Below, piece after piece: positions 38,548 through 48,780 of a stretch of DNA of 64,000 bases; position 1 is the stretch's first letter, and each line of letters starts with the position of its first letter. The DNA comes from Actinomadura physcomitrii. Its GTDB lineage: Bacteria > Actinomycetota > Actinomycetes > Streptosporangiales > Streptosporangiaceae. A program made the position numbers and the translations under genes. The notes under the pieces are model-generated. The model did not search any database and was not told the origin of the DNA. It saw only the letters and a program-made list of their open reading frames with translations. The stretch lies in contig NZ_WBMS02000006.1 in the NCBI RefSeq assembly GCF_008923205.2, positions 1 to 64,000 of the forward strand, written 5' to 3'.

Positions 38548-38690
38548 CGCTCGCCTACCGGGTTAGCTGACGGGTTCGGGCCAGGAGTCGCCCTACGACG
38601 TGCGTCGATTCACCCCAGGGGGATGGGTCCCCGGTTCGCCCGCGGATGGGTGCCGCGGGGGATTCGGCGGTCCGGTCGCAGCCCCGGGGG
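38548..38690 (-). ncRNA. cyclic di-AMP riboswitch (ydaO-yuaA type)
   Basis: In the leader of the NlpC/P60 gene, read on the minus strand, the class hallmarks occur in order: CCGAATCC near 38660-38670, GGGGTGAATCG near 38608-38620, AGGGCGACTCCT near 38586-38598, and GTCAGCTAACCCGGTAGGC at about 38553-38571. An AGGAG ribosome site follows. The same motif precedes Rpf and NlpC wall-hydrolase genes in streptomycetes. Edges are approximate. Ligand binding normally turns such genes off. Confidence 0.85.
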
Positions 38691-38808
38691 GTGGGGCTCC
38701 GGACGACCGGATCTCGGGAAGGTTACAAAGGATGCGCAAAGATGGCCAATCGGGGCCCGTGTGAGGCATGGGACCGGCGGCTCTGAGCGGGCGGTGCCGA
38801 GCGCCAAG

Positions 38809-38814
38809 TAGAAT
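38809..38814 (+). promoter_or_regulatory. -10 box of typA
   Basis: TAGAAT, near consensus, 55 bases before ATG 38870. No clear -35 is visible. Predicted leader is about 50 bases. Confidence 0.45.
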
Positions 38815-38869
38815 GGTGGCAGCCGCGCGTCTGCGGCGACTCCCGAACTCTCACGCAAGGCGAGCCCGC

Positions 38870-40723
<1,854 letters not shown>

Positions 40724-40747
40724 CCTGGCGAGGAGCACGCAAGGAAA

Positions 40748-40778
40748 CGGCCCCGCGGTTCTGAGAACCGCGGGGCCG
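40748..40778. terminator. bidirectional rho-independent terminator after typA
   Basis: Perfect 14-bp stem (CGGCCCCGCGGTTC / GAACCGCGGGGCCG) with a 3-base loop and a following CTTTT run on the plus strand. It also lies just beyond the stop of the convergent FHA gene. Confidence 0.9.
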
Positions 40779-40799
40779 CTTTTGTGCGCGGCTTCGCGC

Positions 40800-41969
40800 C
40801 TAGTTCAGCTGGACGGTGCCGGTGACGTCGGCGGCGAGGCGGAGCTGGTCGCCGTCGCGCAGCGGGGCCTCCACGCCGCGGGGGAGCCGCTCGCCGTTGA
40901 CGAACGTCCCGTTGGTGGAGCCCTCGTCGCGGACCCAGGCCGTCCCGGACGGGTCGAGCCAGACCGTCGAGTGCCGCCGCGACACGTTGTCGTACTGGGT
41001 GAACGTGGCGGCCACCGGCGACTGGCCGGCGTCCCGGCCGAGCACCAGGTGCTGGCCGACGGACACCTTCAGCTCGCCGGTCGGGAACTGGACCCGCAGG
41101 ACGGGCGTGCCCTTCTGGGGCAGCGGCCGCCCGCACGAGTTGCACTGCGCGGCGCCCGGGTTGGTCAGCACCGCCTCGCAGTACGGGCACATGAACGCGG
41201 TGCTGTCGGGCTGCTGCGGGTGCCCGTGCTGGGGGGCGCCGTGCTGCTGGTCGGGCGGCAGCAGGGTCGCCTCCCGCCCGTGCGGCGGCGGCATCGGCGG
41301 CTGCTGCGGCGGCGGGCCGTACTGGTGGTCCGGCGGCCCGGGCTGCGGCATGTACTGGTCCGGCGGCTGCTGGTACTGCGGCTCCGGCTGCCGGTACTGG
41401 TCGGGCGCCGGCGGCTGGTGCTGCGGCGGCGGCCCCCACTGGTCCTGCTGCGGCGGCGGCATGGACCACGGGTCGGCCGGCTGCTGCTGGCCCTGCTGGG
41501 GAGCACCGTGCTGAGGGGCACCGTGCTGGGGAGCACCATGCTGCGGAGCGCCGTGCTGCGGAGCGCCGTGCTGCGGCGGCGGGCCCCACTGGTCCTGCTG
41601 CGGCTGCGGCGGTGGCCCCCACTGGTCCTGCTGCTGCGGGGGCGGGCCCCACTGGTCCTGCTGCGGCTGGCCGTGCTGGGGGGCACCGTGCTGGGGAGCG
41701 CCGTGCTGCGGGGGCTGCTGGTAGTCGTGCTGGGGCGGCTGCTGGTACGGCTGGCCTTGCTGCGGCGGGTAGCCGCCGTGCTGCGGAGCACCGTGCTGGG
41801 GCGGACCGCCGTGCTGGGGGGCGCCGTGCTGCGGCGGACCCTGGTCGTACCCGCCCGGACCGGCCCGGTGGCCGCCCCCCGGGCGCGCCAGGTTGGCCCC
41901 GCAGCTCAGGCAGAGCAGATCGCCCTGCTGGTACGGCTCGTCACAGACAGGACAGTTCAAGGTCGCCAT
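40800..41969 (-). CDS. double zinc-ribbon FHA-domain protein with Gln/Pro/His repeats
   Basis: 389 residues. An N-terminal zinc ribbon (CPVCDEPY, then CLSCGANL) precedes about 210 residues of low complexity built from QHGAP and QDQWGPPPQ units. A second ribbon follows (CPYCEAVL, then CNSCGRPL), then an FHA domain in the last 95 residues with the phosphothreonine-binding hallmarks LGRDAG, SRRH and STNGTFVNG. FHA domains read kinase-made phosphothreonine, so the kinase in the same gene run is the natural partner. The first 13 bases overlap the end of the radical SAM gene, which implies coupled translation. Confidence 0.9.
   Translation of the reverse strand: MATLNCPVCDEPYQQGDLLCLSCGANLARPGGGHRAGPGGYDQGPPQHGAPQHGGPPQHGAPQHGGYPPQQGQPYQQPPQHDYQQPPQHGAPQHGAPQHGQPQQDQWGPPPQQQDQWGPPPQPQQDQWGPPPQHGAPQHGAPQHGAPQHGAPQHGAPQQGQQQPADPWSMPPPQQDQWGPPPQHQPPAPDQYRQPEPQYQQPPDQYMPQPGPPDHQYGPPPQQPPMPPPHGREATLLPPDQQHGAPQHGHPQQPDSTAFMCPYCEAVLTNPGAAQCNSCGRPLPQKGTPVLRVQFPTGELKVSVGQHLVLGRDAGQSPVAATFTQYDNVSRRHSTVWLDPSGTAWVRDEGSTNGTFVNGERLPRGVEAPLRDGDQLRLAADVTGTVQLN
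41427..41860 (-). repeat. coding tandem repeats of the FHA protein
   Basis: Many copies of a 15-base unit that reads GGGAGCACCGTGCTG with small variations on the plus strand and encodes QHGAP. They are interspersed with longer units encoding QDQWGPPPQ. Copies are near-identical at DNA level, so length variation by slippage is likely. Confidence 0.8.
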
Positions 41970-42715
41970 GACACATCCCCCGAGCGCACGCCGGCGCGTT
42001 CGAGCCTCGACGTGAGGTGCTCCATGTCACCCCTTCGCGGGATCCCGATGTAGTACACCCGCCTTCCCTCCGGCCCTTCGTCCACGGACACCTGCACTCG
42101 GGGCCCTGCGTGTTCCCTAGTCTTACCGATACCGGCCGATGCCCCGTACCGCTCCTCCCCGAGCGGGGTGAGCGGGACGGCGCGCTGGTTCGCCGACCCC
42201 CTCCAGAGTAGAGAGCCACCTTCCGGGTGTCGCCCCCTCGGGTTGAGCCGGTCGACGTACGGCCCCGCCATCACGGCATCGCACAGGCCCAGGATCTCGC
42301 GCGACCCCCGGACCCGCGAAAGCCGTGAGTAGACATATCCGCTGTACACCAATATGTCCAATGGCATCGTCTCACGCCGGGCGTTCCGCCACGCGCGGAT
42401 CCCGCGCAGCAGGGCGGCCAGCGCCTCGGGCTGCTGGAACGGCTCGCCGCCGGAGATCGTGACCCCGTCCAGCGGGCCCGGAAGGGACTCCAGCCAGCCG
42501 AGGACGGCCTCGACCGGCACGGCCTTGGCCGGGTCCGCCTCCCAGGTGTCGCGCGACAGGCAGCCGTGGCAGTGCAGCGTGCAGCCCTGCGTCCAGATGC
42601 CCGCGCGCGTACCGGGGCCGAGTGTGGTCACCGGGTAGTGCGCCTTGGCGAGCAGCAGCGCGGGCGGCTCCTGCGGGGCCGCTGCGGTCGGCTCGGGGGC
42701 GGGTTCGGCGGTCAC
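41957..42715 (-). CDS. radical SAM activase-like protein (NrdG/4Fe-4S single-cluster type)
   Basis: 252 residues. After a Pro/Ala-rich lead comes the cluster motif CTLHCHGC (Cys45, Cys49, Cys52; CX3CX2C), then VTISGGEPFQQPEAL, the GGE-type SAM-binding motif, and LDILVYSGYVYSRL as in NrdG. NrdG-type enzymes make glycyl radicals on partner proteins, but no glycyl-radical enzyme is encoded nearby. The GTG at 42715 overlaps the AAA+ gene stop (GTGA), and the stop overlaps the FHA gene start by 13 bases. Confidence 0.88.
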   Translation of the reverse strand: MTAEPAPEPTAAAPQEPPALLLAKAHYPVTTLGPGTRAGIWTQGCTLHCHGCLSRDTWEADPAKAVPVEAVLGWLESLPGPLDGVTISGGEPFQQPEALAALLRGIRAWRNARRETMPLDILVYSGYVYSRLSRVRGSREILGLCDAVMAGPYVDRLNPRGRHPEGGSLLWRGSANQRAVPLTPLGEERYGASAGIGKTREHAGPRVQVSVDEGPEGRRVYYIGIPRRGDMEHLTSRLERAGVRSGDVSWRP

Positions 42716-44625
42716 TGGATGTCCAGGTGGACGATGCCGCCCTCGCGCCGGATCCCGGCCACGGTGATCTGCTCGTCGGCGCCGAGCTCGCGGTCGAACA
42801 GCGCGCGCGCCAGCGGGTTGACGAAGTGCGACTCCAGCGCCATGCCTATGCCGCGGCCGCCCTTGTCCAGCTCGTCGGTGCACCAGGAGCGGAGCGTCTG
42901 CAGCGCGTCGTCCTGGACCGTCAGCATCAGCCGGTGCTCGTCGGCGACCCGCTTGCAGATGTTGGCGAACTGCAGGTCGAAGATCTTGTGCGCGGCGTCG
43001 CCGGAGATGAAGTCGAACACCACGATGTTGTCGCCGAACCGGTTGAGCAGCTCCGGCCGGTTCAGCACCTCGGTGAAGTGCGCGGCGACCGCGTCCTTGA
43101 TCCGCTGCTCGACCTCGAAGTAGGACATCCCGGGTGTGATGTTGCGCACCCGGTCGCCCGCGAGCGCCGGGACGGCCTCCAGCATGCCCGGCTCGCGGCC
43201 CGGCACGAACATGCCGAGGTTCGAGGTGAAGATCAGGATCGACTCGGAGAAGTGCACGGTGTTGCCGCGCCCGTCGGTGAGCCGGCCGTCCTCGAGGATC
43301 TGCAGGAACTTGTCCAGGATCCGCGGGTGCGCCTTCTCGATCTCGTCGAACAGGATCACCCGGAACGGGTCCTCCCGGACGGCGTTGGTCAGCTCGCCGC
43401 CCGCCTCGTGCCCGACGTAGCCGGGCGGCGCCCCGATCAGCCGGTCCCCGGAGCCCTCGGCGGAGAACTCGCTCATGTCGAAGCGCAGGTAGGCCGACTC
43501 GTCCCCGAACACCAGCTCGGTGATCGCCTTGGCCAGCTCGGTCTTGCCGGTGCCGGTCGGCCCGGCGAAGAACAGCACGCCGCGCGGCCGGCTGCCGGAC
43601 CGGGTCGCCTGCGCCCCCGACAGCCCGAGCACCGCCCGCTTGAGGATGTCGAGCGTCTTGGTGACGGCCTGCGGCTGCCCGATCACCCGCTCCGGGACGC
43701 GCTTCTCGCCCTCCAGCACGCGGCGCCGCAGGTGCCCGCGGCTCCACGGGTTGTCCAGGACGCCGAGCTTGTAGGTGCGGACCGCGTCCGGCAGGTCCGT
43801 GAGGTCGACGTTGCGCTCCTTCGCCAGCCGCGTCACCTCGATCATCGACTGGAGGGTGAGGCCGTCGGCCTGCTCGGCGAACGAGTCGCACGCCGCCGCG
43901 GCCGCCTCGTCCGCGCCGACGTCGCTCACCCCGAACGCGCGGGCCAGCAGCCGCGCCGTCTCCTGCCGGTCGCCGAGGTGCGGCCGCGGGATCGTGATCT
44001 CGCGGATCGTGTCGTTGTCGGCGGTCAGCCAGGACGGCAGGTCGCCCGGCCGCTCCACCAGCCAGATCACCGGGTTGTACAGCGGCTTCGGCCGGGCCCC
44101 GGCGCCGCGGACGGGCCGGGCCGTCCGCGACAGCTTGGCGCAGAACCGGAAGAAGTCCCGCTCGGCCGGCTCCATCTCGGTCGGGGTGCGGGCGATCCGC
44201 GACGCCGAGTCGATCACGAACGCGGCGCGCACGTTCTCCTGCGGCCGCGCCACCGCCGCCAGGTGCCGGGTCAGTGCCTCCAGCGACGGCCGCTCACCGG
44301 AGATCTTGCCGAGCAGCCGCTCGGCGGCGCGCTCCGCCTCGTCGCCCGCCTCGTCGCCCGGCGGCGGGAGGATCTCCAGCCCGTCCACCGGGTCGTACAC
44401 GACGATGAACGACGCGCCGCTCGCGTGCAGCGTCTCCCACAGCAGGGACCGCAGCGGCAGCAGCCGCGCGGGCCCGCCGCCCTCCGCCGGCGGCGCCAGG
44501 AAGCTGTCGTACAGGTTGCCCGACAGGACGTACTGGGAGTGCACCGACAGCGTCGCGTCGAGTTCGCGGATGAACGGCGGCCAGCCCTGCAGCCGGCCGC
44601 CGAGGGTCGGCGAATCAATGCTCAT
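42712..44625 (-). CDS. ClpB/ClpA-like AAA+ ATPase with degenerate N-terminal module
   Basis: 637 residues. Residues ~25-290 resemble a AAA core (FVIDSASRIARTP where Walker B would be, a lid-like helical region at 220-280) but have no P-loop. Residues ~305-637 are an intact class I Clp second module: Walker A GPTGTGKT at 355-362, pore loop GYVG at 402-405, Walker B VILFDEIEKAH from 423, and a sensor/arginine-finger region in LNRPELLNRFGDN. It probably forms a hexameric unfoldase. There is no ClpP-binding loop that I can recognise, so partner proteins from the run are likelier clients. ATG 44625. Confidence 0.9.
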   Translation of the reverse strand: MSIDSPTLGGRLQGWPPFIRELDATLSVHSQYVLSGNLYDSFLAPPAEGGGPARLLPLRSLLWETLHASGASFIVVYDPVDGLEILPPPGDEAGDEAERAAERLLGKISGERPSLEALTRHLAAVARPQENVRAAFVIDSASRIARTPTEMEPAERDFFRFCAKLSRTARPVRGAGARPKPLYNPVIWLVERPGDLPSWLTADNDTIREITIPRPHLGDRQETARLLARAFGVSDVGADEAAAAACDSFAEQADGLTLQSMIEVTRLAKERNVDLTDLPDAVRTYKLGVLDNPWSRGHLRRRVLEGEKRVPERVIGQPQAVTKTLDILKRAVLGLSGAQATRSGSRPRGVLFFAGPTGTGKTELAKAITELVFGDESAYLRFDMSEFSAEGSGDRLIGAPPGYVGHEAGGELTNAVREDPFRVILFDEIEKAHPRILDKFLQILEDGRLTDGRGNTVHFSESILIFTSNLGMFVPGREPGMLEAVPALAGDRVRNITPGMSYFEVEQRIKDAVAAHFTEVLNRPELLNRFGDNIVVFDFISGDAAHKIFDLQFANICKRVADEHRLMLTVQDDALQTLRSWCTDELDKGGRGIGMALESHFVNPLARALFDRELGADEQITVAGIRREGGIVHLDIQ

Positions 44626-44719
44626 CTGGCTCGCTCCACTCCGCGTCCTCCGCGAGGCGCCGGCCTTCCGCGCCCGGCACCCATTCTCCGATCATCGGCC
44701 GTCACCGGGAGACGGCACG

Positions 44720-45844
44720 TCAAGTGGGACGCTCCCGGCGGCGTTCGCGTTGGCCCGAACGCCCCCCAGTCTGCCGTGGCGCGGCGCTGACCGGCAGCTC
44801 CCGCACGCCCGGGTCCAGCCGCCAGGACACCTCGGAGCGGATCCCGCCGCCGGCCAGCCGCGCCCGCGCGGCCTCGAACGCCGCGCACCACTCGCGCTCC
44901 CGCTCGACGTCGACGCGCCGGTCGTCCTCGCTCTCGGCGGGCCGCTCGCGCACCATCGCCGCCTCGACGCGCGCGGCGCCGTCCACCCGCATCCGCACGC
45001 TGTGGTCGGGCCAGGCGCCCTTCGTCAGCACCACCGTGCCGTCCCCGGCGGTCAGCGTCTCGAAACCCCGCTGGACCTCGTAGCCCATGTCCTCGAACGC
45101 GGCGGTGATCGAGTCGAGGACGTACCGGCGCTCCGCCTCGGCCTGCTCGGCGGCGTCCCGCTCGGCCGCGCGGCGCCGCGCCCGCTCCCGGGCGTCCTCG
45201 GTGCGCCGGTTGGCCTCCCGGATCCGCAGCCGGACCTCGTGCAGGACGCCCTCGGCCTCCTCGGCGGTGCCGACGGCGGCGAGCAGCCGGGCCGCCTCGG
45301 CGACCGCGCGGCGCTCGTCCTCGCCGGCGTCGGGCAGCAGCCGCGCCATGATCCTCTCGAGGGTCCGCTGCGCGTCGTCGCCGCGGCGCGGCGGGGGCGT
45401 ACGGCCGGTGTCGGCGCGCAGGCCCTCGGCGGGCGCGGTGAAGACCTGCGCGGTGACCTGCGCGGCGAGATGCTCCGACAGGCGGCGCTCCGCCTCGTCC
45501 AGGAGCGGGTCCGTCGCCGCGCACCACGCGGTCAGCTCCTGCGCGGACTCCTCGGCGGGCTGCAGCGGCGGCGGCAGCGCCACGTCCGCGCCGAGCTTGC
45601 CGCGGGTCTCGGCGAGCGCCGCGATGCGCGCGTTGCGCTCCACCACCTCCCGCAGCGCCCGCTCGTACGTACGGACCTCGGCGAGCGCGGCCTCCCGCGC
45701 CTCGGCGCGCCCCGCGGCGAGCGCCGCCAGCGCCTGCGCGCCGCGTCCCGCCGCGTCGCCGCCGCGCCCGAGCACCCGGTTCATGCCCAGGGTCAGCACG
45801 ACCGCCGCGTCCAGCACGATGTCGGCCTCGACGCCGCTGCTCAT
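44720..45844 (-). CDS. coiled-coil protein of the kinase/AAA+ gene run
   Basis: 374 residues, soluble, rich in Glu/Arg/Ala. Strong coiled-coil character occurs between about 195 and 265 (RRTEDARERARRRAAERDAA). The region after it (SITAAFEDMGYEVQRGFETL) is a compact alpha/beta domain of unknown family. The ATG at 45844 overlaps the kinase stop as ATGA. It could be a scaffold or adaptor linking the kinase and the AAA+ protein, but that is inference. Confidence 0.75.
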   Translation of the reverse strand: MSSGVEADIVLDAAVVLTLGMNRVLGRGGDAAGRGAQALAALAAGRAEAREAALAEVRTYERALREVVERNARIAALAETRGKLGADVALPPPLQPAEESAQELTAWCAATDPLLDEAERRLSEHLAAQVTAQVFTAPAEGLRADTGRTPPPRRGDDAQRTLERIMARLLPDAGEDERRAVAEAARLLAAVGTAEEAEGVLHEVRLRIREANRRTEDARERARRRAAERDAAEQAEAERRYVLDSITAAFEDMGYEVQRGFETLTAGDGTVVLTKGAWPDHSVRMRVDGAARVEAAMVRERPAESEDDRRVDVEREREWCAAFEAARARLAGGGIRSEVSWRLDPGVRELPVSAAPRQTGGRSGQRERRRERPT

Positions 45845-48240
45845 GTGGGGGTCCCTCCGGGGTGGCTCGTGCGGGCCTGCTGCCAGCGGTGCATCCGGAC
45901 ACCGGCCGCCACGCCGTGCGCCACGGCACCGGCGACCATCACCAGCACCCACAGCACGCTCGCGATGGACGTCAGCGCCGCCGCCAGCAGAAGCAGGAGC
46001 AGCAGCGGCACCGTGCCGGCGAGCAGCAGGAACCCGCAGCCCCGCCGGTCGTTGCGCCGCGCGGCGCCCGACATCGTCCGCGAGGCCTTCGACAGTCCCC
46101 GGCCGCCCGCACCGAGCACCTTTGATATCAGCGACCACGGCCCATAGGGGAGGTAATCGCCTCCCTGCGCGCGCGCCAGCATCACCTCGGCGCCGCACTG
46201 CACGCCCCATGCGATGACCGCGAGGACGGCAAGCGCCGCGAACGGCACCCCGCCGCCCGACGACGCGTGCAGCCCCACCGACGTCGTCCCGTCGTCGTGC
46301 TTCCCGGCGCCGAACAGGCTCCCGACGACCCAACTGCCCGCCAGCCAGATCGCGAGGATCGGCAGCGACCACACGACCGCCCGCGTCACCGCCGCGCCGC
46401 GCCCGGCGAGCCGCTGCCGCTCCCGGTCCGTCCACTGCGCCTGCAACGCCTGCGAGCGTTGTGCCGCGGCGTACCGGTCGCGCGCCTTGGCCTCCGCCTC
46501 CACGACGGCCTCCGGCAGCGCGCGCGCGACCGCGAGCAGCCGCAGCGGATCGTCGCCCGCCCCGTCCGCCATCCACGTGAACCACGGCACCGGCTCCGGG
46601 ACGGACTCCCGGGCCCGCGCCGCGCCCTCGGCCAGCGACCGGTGCGTCTCCGCCGGACGGGCCGCCAGCGCGAGCAGCGCCAGCAGGACGGCCGGCGGGT
46701 TCCCGGCCTCCGCGTCCGGCAGCCGCGCCGCCAGCCCGGGCGGCGTCGCGTCCTGGCCGCGCAGCCAGCGGGCGAGGTCGTTCCACGCCGCGACGTGGGC
46801 GCGCCACTGGCCGTCGATCCCGGCCAGGTCGCCGGCGCCCGCGGAACCGGCGAGCACCCGCAGCAGGCCGTGCTCCCACAGGTCCCGGCCCATCTGGCAG
46901 GCGAGGCGGTGGTCGGGATGGCGGGGATCGTCCGCGAGGGCGGCGAGCGCCGGGAGGTCCCCGGCGGACGTCCTGCGGCCGAGGTAGTGCGGCGGGAGGT
47001 CCGGATCCAGCCACAGCACGAGGTGCAGCAGCTTCACGTCCGGCGGCAGCGCCGAGGTGAGCGGGCCGTCGACCAGCGCGATGCGGCTGTCGTCCGGAAC
47101 GTCCGCGAGCCAGTCCCGCAGGCTTCGCCACGCCTCACCGGACTCGCCGCGCCCGAAGAAGTACTGCGCGGCATGCTCCCAGTTCTCCACCAGCGCGCGC
47201 GCCAGCTCGTCACGACGCGCATAGCGCGCGCCGCGGAACGGCAGTCCGGCGCCCGGCTGCGCGGTCTCCTCCGCGACCTGGGGAGACCCGCCGTCCAGCC
47301 ACTCGGCGACCTCCTCGCCGGCCCACCTGCGCCGCGGATCCCGCGTCAGCAGGCCCTGGCAGAGCAGCCGCAACCGGGCGTCCGGCACGTCGTCCGCGCT
47401 CACCGGACGCGTCGCCAGATGGTCGACCACCACGGTCTCGCTCAGCCCCCGGAACGGCGCCCGGCCCGTCGCGCACTCCCGCACGATCATCCCGAGCGAC
47501 CACCAGTCCCGCGCCGGCGACACCTGCCCCGACAGCGACTCCGGCGCCGCGTACGCCAGCGTCCGCGACGACGACGCGAACACCACGCTCTCGTCGAGCA
47601 CCTTGCTCAGCCCGAAGTCCGCGATCGCCAGCCGCAGCGGCTCCGCCTCGAGGACCAGCACGTTCTCCGGCTTCAGGTCCCGGTGGACGATGCCCGCACG
47701 GTGCAGCGCCACCAGCCCGTCCGCCAGCTGCGCCGCGATCTCCCGTACGGTTCCGTCCGGCAGGGGGCCGTCGATGAGGTTGCGCAGATTGCCGTCCGGC
47801 GCGTACGCGGTGACCTCGTAGTCGCGGCCGTCCGCGTGCCCCGTCTCCAGGATCCGCAGCACGTGCGGCGAGTCCAGCGCCGGCAGCTTCTCCCACACGT
47901 CCCGGTCGGCGTGGTACCCGCGGCGGAACACCTTCGCCACGAACCGCTCGCCCCGTGCGTCCCGCATCAGCAGCAGGTCCGACTCGGCGCCCTGCACCGG
48001 CAGTTCGGCGACCGCCTCGTACCGCTCCGCCAGCGCCACCGGAAGGCGCATCAGCGGATCGCCGGGCGCCTCCCCGTCCCGCCGCGTCGCCCCGGGCCCG
48101 GACGCCCCGGACGCCGCGGGCGGGCGCGGTGCGGGCACCCGCTCGTCCCGCCGCGTCGCCCCGGCGTCCCGCCGCGTGTCCCGCGGCCCGCTCCCGGCGG
48201 ATCCGGCCTCGCCGGACCCGGTCGCGTCGAACTCGCCCAC
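45841..48240 (-). CDS. large multi-pass serine/threonine kinase
   Basis: 799 residues. A disordered N-terminus (1-62) has three TRRD motifs. The kinase domain (about 74-330) has Lys103 in FVAKVFRR, HRD at 186-188, Asn193 and DFG at 208-210; its glycine loop is abnormal (QGAESDLL instead of GxGxxG). A helical region follows (about 350-610), then several membrane helices in the C-terminal 190 residues, including a Leu-rich one in GTVPLLLLLLLAAALT. GTG 48240 lies 11 bases after the DUF4282 stop. Probably the phospho-writer for the FHA protein encoded in the same run. Confidence 0.88.
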   Translation of the reverse strand: MGEFDATGSGEAGSAGSGPRDTRRDAGATRRDERVPAPRPPAASGASGPGATRRDGEAPGDPLMRLPVALAERYEAVAELPVQGAESDLLLMRDARGERFVAKVFRRGYHADRDVWEKLPALDSPHVLRILETGHADGRDYEVTAYAPDGNLRNLIDGPLPDGTVREIAAQLADGLVALHRAGIVHRDLKPENVLVLEAEPLRLAIADFGLSKVLDESVVFASSSRTLAYAAPESLSGQVSPARDWWSLGMIVRECATGRAPFRGLSETVVVDHLATRPVSADDVPDARLRLLCQGLLTRDPRRRWAGEEVAEWLDGGSPQVAEETAQPGAGLPFRGARYARRDELARALVENWEHAAQYFFGRGESGEAWRSLRDWLADVPDDSRIALVDGPLTSALPPDVKLLHLVLWLDPDLPPHYLGRRTSAGDLPALAALADDPRHPDHRLACQMGRDLWEHGLLRVLAGSAGAGDLAGIDGQWRAHVAAWNDLARWLRGQDATPPGLAARLPDAEAGNPPAVLLALLALAARPAETHRSLAEGAARARESVPEPVPWFTWMADGAGDDPLRLLAVARALPEAVVEAEAKARDRYAAAQRSQALQAQWTDRERQRLAGRGAAVTRAVVWSLPILAIWLAGSWVVGSLFGAGKHDDGTTSVGLHASSGGGVPFAALAVLAVIAWGVQCGAEVMLARAQGGDYLPYGPWSLISKVLGAGGRGLSKASRTMSGAARRNDRRGCGFLLLAGTVPLLLLLLLAAALTSIASVLWVLVMVAGAVAHGVAAGVRMHRWQQARTSHPGGTPT

Positions 48241-48251
48241 CGCAGCCCCGT

Positions 48252-48749
48252 CTAGTCCTTGTCCTTGATGATCCGGAGGTACTCGACCTCCTTGAAGCGG
48301 ACGACCATCGCCTCCATGAAGATGCGCACGAGCAGCAGTTCGAAGAGCCAGACGAAGGGGGAGGCGCAGATCATGATGACGCCCCACGCCCAGAAGTCGT
48401 CCCAGCTCGCGATCCAGAGGCCGAGCCCCAGGAAGATCAGGCACTGAACGCTGATCAGCAGCAGCGACAGGATGTAGAAGAGCTTGATCAGCTTCGGCGT
48501 GACCAGATTGTTGAAGTTCGTGTCGAACAGCGCGCCGAGCAGGCCCTTCGACCGCGGGTCGCGGGCGGGCGGCTGCCGGTTCTGGGGCTGTTCGTAGGGG
48601 CCGGTGCCGAAGGGGCCGGACGGGCGGGGGCCGGGGACGGGGCCGTACTGCTGCGGCGGCGGGCCGTACGGTCCCGCGGGCGGGCCGGGGGGACCGGCCG
48701 GGGGGCCCGGCGGGCGCGGTGATTGGCCGGGGTCCGATGGGTGCGTCAT
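48252..48749 (-). CDS. DUF4282 membrane protein
   Basis: 165 residues: a Pro/Gly-rich cytosolic N-terminus (about 1-65) and a DUF4282 domain with two or three membrane helices (KLIKLFYILSLLLISVQCLI, then WLFELLLVRIFMEAMVVRF). DUF4282 proteins are small, frequent in actinobacteria and functionally unassigned. It is first in the minus-strand run; GGAG lies about 10 bases before ATG 48749. Confidence 0.88.
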   Translation of the reverse strand: MTHPSDPGQSPRPPGPPAGPPGPPAGPYGPPPQQYGPVPGPRPSGPFGTGPYEQPQNRQPPARDPRSKGLLGALFDTNFNNLVTPKLIKLFYILSLLLISVQCLIFLGLGLWIASWDDFWAWGVIMICASPFVWLFELLLVRIFMEAMVVRFKEVEYLRIIKDKD

Positions 48750-48773
48750 CGCCGTCGTCTCCAGTCTGGGGCC

Positions 48774-48780
48774 GCCTATA
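48774..48780 (-). promoter_or_regulatory. possible -10 box of the kinase/AAA+ gene run
   Basis: On the minus strand CTATAGG lies about 26 bases before ATG 48749. No convincing -35 is seen. Confidence 0.3.

Noticed and set aside
41427..41860. Repeat array considered as CRISPR
   Set aside because: Units are contiguous, in frame and code for QHGAP; there are no spacers.
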